A stretch of DNA of 9,764 nucleotides. Origin: Zhenhengia stercoravium (lineage in GTDB: Bacteria > Bacillota > Clostridia > Lachnospirales > Cellulosilyticaceae). The notes under the pieces were generated by a model. The model was not told the DNA's origin and ran no database searches. It saw only the letters and a list, made by a program, of their open reading frames with translations. The stretch spans positions 1-9,764 of the forward strand of contig JAHLFD010000066.1 of assembly GCA_018883975.1 (NCBI GenBank). The letters run 5' to 3'. Below, piece by piece: positions 6,936 to 9,764 of the stretch. The position numbers were made by a program, and so were the translations under genes. Position 1 is the first letter of the stretch. Every line of letters starts with the position of its first letter.

Positions 6936-6994
6936 AAAAGCTAATACTCATTAGCTTATTCATCTCCCCTTTATTTTGAATATATAGCACTAAG
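6936..6994. repeat. Copy 2 of the two-block motif shared with 3075-3142
   Basis: Block A is AAAAGCTAATACTCATT (6936-6952) and block B is ATATAGCACTAAG (6982-6994). Here block A forms most of a perfect hairpin and block B contains one arm of the enclosing stem. See copy 1 for the comparison. Confidence 0.5.
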
Positions 6995-7025
6995 AACCAT
7001 AAGCATCTGCTTATGGTTCTTTTTT
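6992..7025 (+). terminator. Strong terminator of the candidate small RNA
   Basis: A 13-bp perfect stem, AAGAACCATAAGC with GCTTATGGTTCTT (6992-7004, 7009-7021), and a four-base loop, followed by more T. The T run is only on the plus strand side, so it serves plus-strand transcription and implies a transcript that is not the already terminated S1 message. Confidence 0.85.
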
Positions 7026-7089
7026 ACTTTCTTCCCCCTAAATATTTCATTCAACCTTATCATATTTTTTAGTCAATATATGTCCCTAT

Positions 7090-7131
7090 ATAAAATGAAG
7101 GCCTAGAGAAATCTCTAAGCCTTCATTTTAT
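7090..7131 (-). terminator. Long hairpin spanning the stop codon of the 202-residue gene
   Basis: About 20 base pairs (7090-7109 with 7112-7131, loop opening to four bases) with a single imperfect position that becomes G.U on the minus strand. The TAG stop codon (7115-7117) lies within the stem. The T tract on the minus strand is short (TTTTAT). It could act as a terminator or protect the message 3' end. Confidence 0.6.
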
Positions 7132-7723
7132 AAGTGATTTCATTTTCTTTTATAAAGCTTTCTTGCCCCTCTTCAACAAAGCCTGTAAGCCATGCTTCTA
7201 TTAATCCATAGTAATTGTGTACATTCCCACCTACTTCATCCCAGTATTTTTGGTGTACACATACTCTTCTTTGCCATACAATACAGTTCTCATCTTGCTC
7301 CACTACTACCTCTGCATGGTCACATGGCATACCATTTAATAAAGTGTCTTGAATTACTTTAAATAACTGAGCTATATTTAAGCCTTTTTCTAGCACTTGC
7401 CTTTTTTCTACACCTTGTTTATAGAAAATTGCTTGTAGCTTTTCTAACTCCATACCTTCTTGTTTTAATAGTTCTGTCACACAATAAGCCAATTTATATT
7501 CGACTCTTGAAACTTGTATTTGTAACCATCCATGAATATTACTTTCATCAATTACTTCTTCTAAGTTTCTTCTTTCAGTTAACCCATATTTTTCATTACA
7601 TTGCTCTTCTAAAGAAAGGTGATATTTTTCCTCTCCAAATGCAATCACTTGATCTACTAGTGACTGCTGATGTTGTATTTTATTATACAACCAATAGTGA
7701 ATAGGTCCTAAAAAAGCACTCAT
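7115..7723 (-). CDS. Unrecognised 202-residue Cys/His-containing protein
   Basis: I do not recognise a named family, although the N-terminus MSAFLGPIHYWLYNKI looks like a conserved clostridial hypothetical protein. It is soluble, with no signal peptide or membrane segment visible. A helical, charged first half (11-125) precedes a C-terminal part with C134-x-H136, C147, C155-x-H157 and aromatic residues (YW at 160-161, NYYGLIEAW at 170-178). The Cys/His spacing could bind a metal or cofactor; this is a guess. The frame stays open upstream to an ATG at 7771, but AGGAGG lies exactly six bases before ATG 7723, and the residues added by the longer form include the translated ribosome binding site. 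The stop codon is embedded in a long hairpin. The YwlG-type gene lies 95 bases upstream in the same direction; no strong promoter was found between them, so co-transcription is possible. Confidence 0.75.
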   Translation of the reverse strand: MSAFLGPIHYWLYNKIQHQQSLVDQVIAFGEEKYHLSLEEQCNEKYGLTERRNLEEVIDESNIHGWLQIQVSRVEYKLAYCVTELLKQEGMELEKLQAIFYKQGVEKRQVLEKGLNIAQLFKVIQDTLLNGMPCDHAEVVVEQDENCIVWQRRVCVHQKYWDEVGGNVHNYYGLIEAWLTGFVEEGQESFIKENEITYKMKA

Positions 7724-7729
7724 AGTCAT

Positions 7730-7735
7730 CCTCCT
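7730..7735 (-). promoter_or_regulatory. Ribosome binding site that sets the start at 7723
   Basis: AGGAGG is six bases before ATG 7723 and directly abuts an in-frame ATG at 7729, the same arrangement as at apt. Confidence 0.75.
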
Positions 7736-7796
7736 TACTTCTTTTATGTCTTTAGTATACGCTAAATCCAATTTTTATGAGGTTGCCATGGCTACA

Positions 7797-7830
7797 AAAT
7801 ACTTCTTTCTATAACACCCTAAAGAATATT
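7797..7830 (-). terminator. Weak hairpin at the end of the YwlG-type gene
   Basis: AATATTCTTT (7821-7830) can pair with AAAGAAGTATT (about 7798-7808) with one bulged base and a 12-base loop, followed by TTGT on the minus strand. The pairing is AT-rich and overlaps the stop codon, so it is at most a leaky terminator. Confidence 0.25.
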
Positions 7831-8373
7831 TTCATCATATAAAGCACGAGAACCACCAATAAATTTAGGTCTAGTACGTGCAGCTAATAAAATTGCATTC
7901 CCTATGTGATCTACACTTAGGCGAATAGGTACAGCAACTTTCTTAAGGTGCATCCCAATAAGGGTCCCTCCAATATCTAAACCTGCATCTGCACAGATTT
8001 CCTCTACAGCAATAGGATTTTTAAACGTATGGTAAGCTGTCGTTGCAAAGGAACCACCTGCCTTTGGCTGAGGTACTACATTCACCCTCTCAGCAAAAGG
8101 TACAGCTTCACGTTCTACAATAACAACTCTATTAAGATGCTCACAACACTGAGCTGCAAGATAAACTTGTTCTTTAGAGAATACTTCATAGAGGCCCTTA
8201 AAAACAGCTTGAGCAATTTGAGGACTAGAGTGTGTCCCAATATGTTCCCCTCCTACCTCACTAGAAGAACAACCAATAATAACAATTTGACCTGGCTGAA
8301 GTTTGGCTTTTTCACATAACTCCTTAGCTACTATTTTAGCTTCTCTATAGATATTTTCTAATAAATCATTCAT
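7819..8373 (-). CDS. UPF0340 (TIGR01440/YwlG) family protein
   Basis: The 184 residues match the length and motifs of this Firmicutes family of unknown function, named after B. subtilis YwlG. Recognisable blocks are GCSSSEVGGEHIGTHSS (34-50), AAQCCEHLNRVVIVE (73-87), PKAGGSFATTAY (103-114), GLDIGGTLIGMHLKKVAVP (131-149) and a C-terminal ARTRPKFIGGSRA (165-177). The Gly/Ser-rich blocks resemble phosphate- or nucleotide-binding loops, but no reaction is established. It is cytosolic, with no signal sequence. AAGGAG at 8384-8389, ten bases upstream, supports the ATG. A good promoter overlapped by an inverted repeat lies just upstream, suggesting regulated expression. It may share a transcript with the 202-residue gene that follows. 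Confidence 0.88.
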   Translation of the reverse strand: MNDLLENIYREAKIVAKELCEKAKLQPGQIVIIGCSSSEVGGEHIGTHSSPQIAQAVFKGLYEVFSKEQVYLAAQCCEHLNRVVIVEREAVPFAERVNVVPQPKAGGSFATTAYHTFKNPIAVEEICADAGLDIGGTLIGMHLKKVAVPIRLSVDHIGNAILLAARTRPKFIGGSRALYDENIL

Positions 8374-8417
8374 GATTTTTAATCTCCTTAATCGCCTTAT
8401 TATGTTTTATAGTTTAT

Positions 8418-8438
8418 ATTATAGAACGTCTCTATAAT
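8418..8438. repeat. Perfect 8-5-8 inverted repeat over the -10 region (operator candidate)
   Basis: ATTATAGA-N5-TCTATAAT is an exact dyad of 21 bases. It covers the -10 hexamer and most of the spacer of the minus-strand promoter, a position where a bound repressor would block RNA polymerase. The symmetry also creates a TATAAT on the plus strand (8433-8438) facing the kinase remnant. It loosely recalls PerR/Fur-type AT-rich dyads but does not match a consensus I can name. Confidence 0.45.
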
Positions 8439-8445
8439 CTTTCAA
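8418..8445 (-). promoter_or_regulatory. Sigma-A-type promoter of the YwlG-type gene
   Basis: On the minus strand TTGAAA (8440-8445, five of six), a 16-base spacer and a perfect TATAAT (8418-8423). Transcription would start near 8411, about 38 nt before the ATG. Confidence 0.7.
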
Positions 8446-8475
8446 CAGGATTATAAAGTAAAACACCTCATAGCT

Positions 8476-9764
8476 ATGCTGCTAGACTATTTAATCAAAG
8501 GAATTGTTATTTTTAATGACAATTATAAAATTCAGTTTTGTAATAATATCCTATTAAAACAATTAGAATATAGTAAAGACGGACTCTATAATGAACATCT
8601 CAAAAAAATAATATGTGGGTCAATTGACATGATCATTAGTGAAAAGGAAATACTCACAGAACAAACTGTTGATATTCTATTAAGTGGTTACCAACTCCCC
8701 CCTATTCAAGTATCAGGTAAGCTATTTAGAGATCAAGGGTATGGCCAAGAAAGCTATTGGTTAGTAATCCAGAAATATACACAAACTGAATATAACACTA
8801 AGGAATTAGAATTAATCATAGAAAATATGCCCTATGCTGTGTGGATAGCAGATGAATATGATAATTATAAATACAGTAATGCTAATACACTTACAATGGT
8901 CAATCAGCTTACCCCTACACATAGGTTCTCTACTACAAATGAGCTATTACAACAACATCCAAATAATATATATAAAGATACCTTAGATAAAAATATATTC
9001 AAAGATGATTAAAGCGTACTTAGAAAAGGTATTATTATTAATGAAGAACGAATTATAAAAAATGAGGATGGTAATTTACAATATCAACTCATAAAAATCC
9101 CAATATTTAATGATCAGCAACTTTATCAAGGCTATATAGGCATTAGTCAATATAGTATTTTAAAACAAAATGTATTTAGATTACTAAGGCTCATTAACAA
9201 TATTACCGATATATCTAAGATTGGAGCTGGTTACTACGAAGCGAAATTAATCAATTGCGATATTGTAAGGCTTATAGAAGATATTACTATGTCAGTAGTT
9301 GAATATGTTAAAAACAAAGACCTTTCTATTACTTTTGATACTGAAGTAGAAGAGCTCATTATGGCTTGTGACCCAGAAAAAATTGAAAGAATTATACTCA
9401 ATTTACTTTCTAATGCAGTGAAATATACAAATAAAGGTGATTACATAGAACTTAATTTAAATATAATAGATGATAGGTTGATAATCCTAGTAAAAGATAT
9501 TGGAATCGGTATACCAAAAGAAAAACACACCATAATCTTTGAACGCTTCGCCCAAGTTGATAGTTCTTTTTCGAGAAAGCAAGAAGGGTCAGGTATTGGA
9601 TTAGCACTGGTTAAATGCTTAATAGAATTACAACAAGGAACGATCTGCGTAGAAAGTGAAGAAGGAAAAGGCTCTACTTTTATTGTAAGCCTTCCTATTA
9701 CTCAAGTGGAAGAAAAACAGACTGCACATGAGACAGATTGGATTGAAAGAGAAGACCGATTGAT
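8476..9764 (+). pseudogene. Decayed PAS-PAS histidine kinase (in-frame stop, H-box missing; runs off right edge)
   Basis: An open frame of 178 codons (8476-9012) ends in TAA at 9010-9012, but the same frame continues without another stop for 250 codons to the window edge. The first part shows two PAS-like domains (about residues 1-100 and 108 onward: IKGIVIFNDNYKIQFCNN; IIENMPYAVWIADE). After the stop come the end of PAS2 (GYIGIS), then KQNVFRLLRLINNITDISKI, which resembles the second DHp helix. An intact HATPase domain follows: N-box LNLLSNAVKYT (about 9397-9429), G1 DIGIGIP (9496-9516), FERFAQVD and G2 GSGIGLAL (9586-9609). Between GISQ (to 9150) and the next helix, the segment that should hold the phosphoacceptor H-box (F..xSHELRTP) is absent, an apparent in-frame deletion. 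The ATG at 8476 has no ribosome binding site, so the 5' end is probably truncated too. A functional but unusual kinase is much less likely. Confidence 0.8.

Larger units (their letters stand above)
6869..7025 (+). ncRNA. Candidate small RNA of about 157 nt
   Basis: The unit runs from the predicted start after the 6835-6863 promoter to a strong terminator and contains no reading frame with a ribosome binding site. Internal structure: a small CATCG/CGATG hairpin (6885-6904); an 8-bp stem AGTGCTAT (6915-6922) with ATAGCACT (6984-6991); and inside it a perfect hairpin AAGCTAAT-ACTC-ATTAGCTT (6938-6957). The nearest downstream plus-strand gene starts about 1.5 kb away, so this is not an obvious leader. 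I do not recognise the family; 6S RNA was considered but not supported. The gap from 6764 to 7114 holds this unit, two terminators and nothing else I can identify. Confidence 0.45.

Noticed and set aside
6869..7025. 6S RNA, or a T-box or other riboswitch leader
   Set aside because: No long closed rod with a central bubble as in 6S, no T-box consensus, and no downstream plus-strand gene within about 1.5 kb.
7724..7771. Longer N-terminus (218 residues) for the Cys/His protein
   Set aside because: The extension translates the ribosome binding site of the inner start and has none of its own.
8029..8319. Plus-strand frame of 96 codons opposite the UPF0340 gene
   Set aside because: It is antisense to a conserved gene, without a ribosome binding site or recognisable domain.
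9010..9012. TAA in the kinase as programmed read-through or a recoding site
   Set aside because: No recoding signal is apparent, and the separate loss of the H-box and the poor 5' end point to decay instead.
1..9764. CRISPR array, tRNA or rRNA genes, insertion sequence ends, attachment sites
   Set aside because: No regularly spaced repeats, cloverleaf or rRNA signatures, or transposase frames were seen.

Overview
The window reads as chromosomal DNA of a low-GC Gram-positive anaerobe, most likely a clostridial (Lachnospirales/Cellulosilyticum-like) genome. The basis is AT-rich codon use, strong AGGAGG-type ribosome binding sites, TTGAxx/TATAAT promoters and the Firmicutes gene cluster recJ-apt-relA-dtd. 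The genus is an inference from protein style, not from a search.

Layout. The left two thirds (about 216-6265) is one block read on the minus strand: recJ (single-strand DNA exonuclease), apt (adenine salvage), relA/spoT (bifunctional (p)ppGpp enzyme) and dtd (D-aminoacyl-tRNA deacylase). recJ and apt are tightly coupled and end at a strong terminator. relA and dtd form a second transcription unit with its own good promoter, and dtd ends at a terminator. A partial minus-strand reading frame with an N-terminal hydrophobic segment runs off the left edge. On the plus strand, divergent from recJ, lies a short S1-domain RNA-binding protein of the YugI/GSP13/CvfD type with its own terminator. To its right are two minus-strand genes: an unrecognised 202-residue Cys/His-containing protein and a UPF0340/YwlG family protein. 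The right edge holds a decayed PAS-histidine kinase on the plus strand, broken by an in-frame stop and apparently lacking its H-box.

Two gene-free stretches hold the least explained signals. The 486-base gap between apt and relA is visibly richer in G and C than its surroundings. It contains a nested hairpin set in which three positions that mismatch on the plus strand become G.U pairs on the minus strand, as expected for a structured minus-strand RNA. The gap right of the S1 gene holds a promoter-to-terminator unit of about 157 nt on the plus strand with no reading frame of note, a candidate small RNA. The two gaps share a two-block motif (17 and 13 bases, 26 of 30 positions identical, all differences transitions) in the same order and orientation, so they may carry related elements.

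Functionally, the minus-strand block joins purine salvage, the stringent response, DNA repair and translation quality control, a combination conserved in Firmicutes. The S1 protein is of a type tied to stress-linked translation control. No CRISPR array, tRNA, rRNA or intact mobile element was seen.
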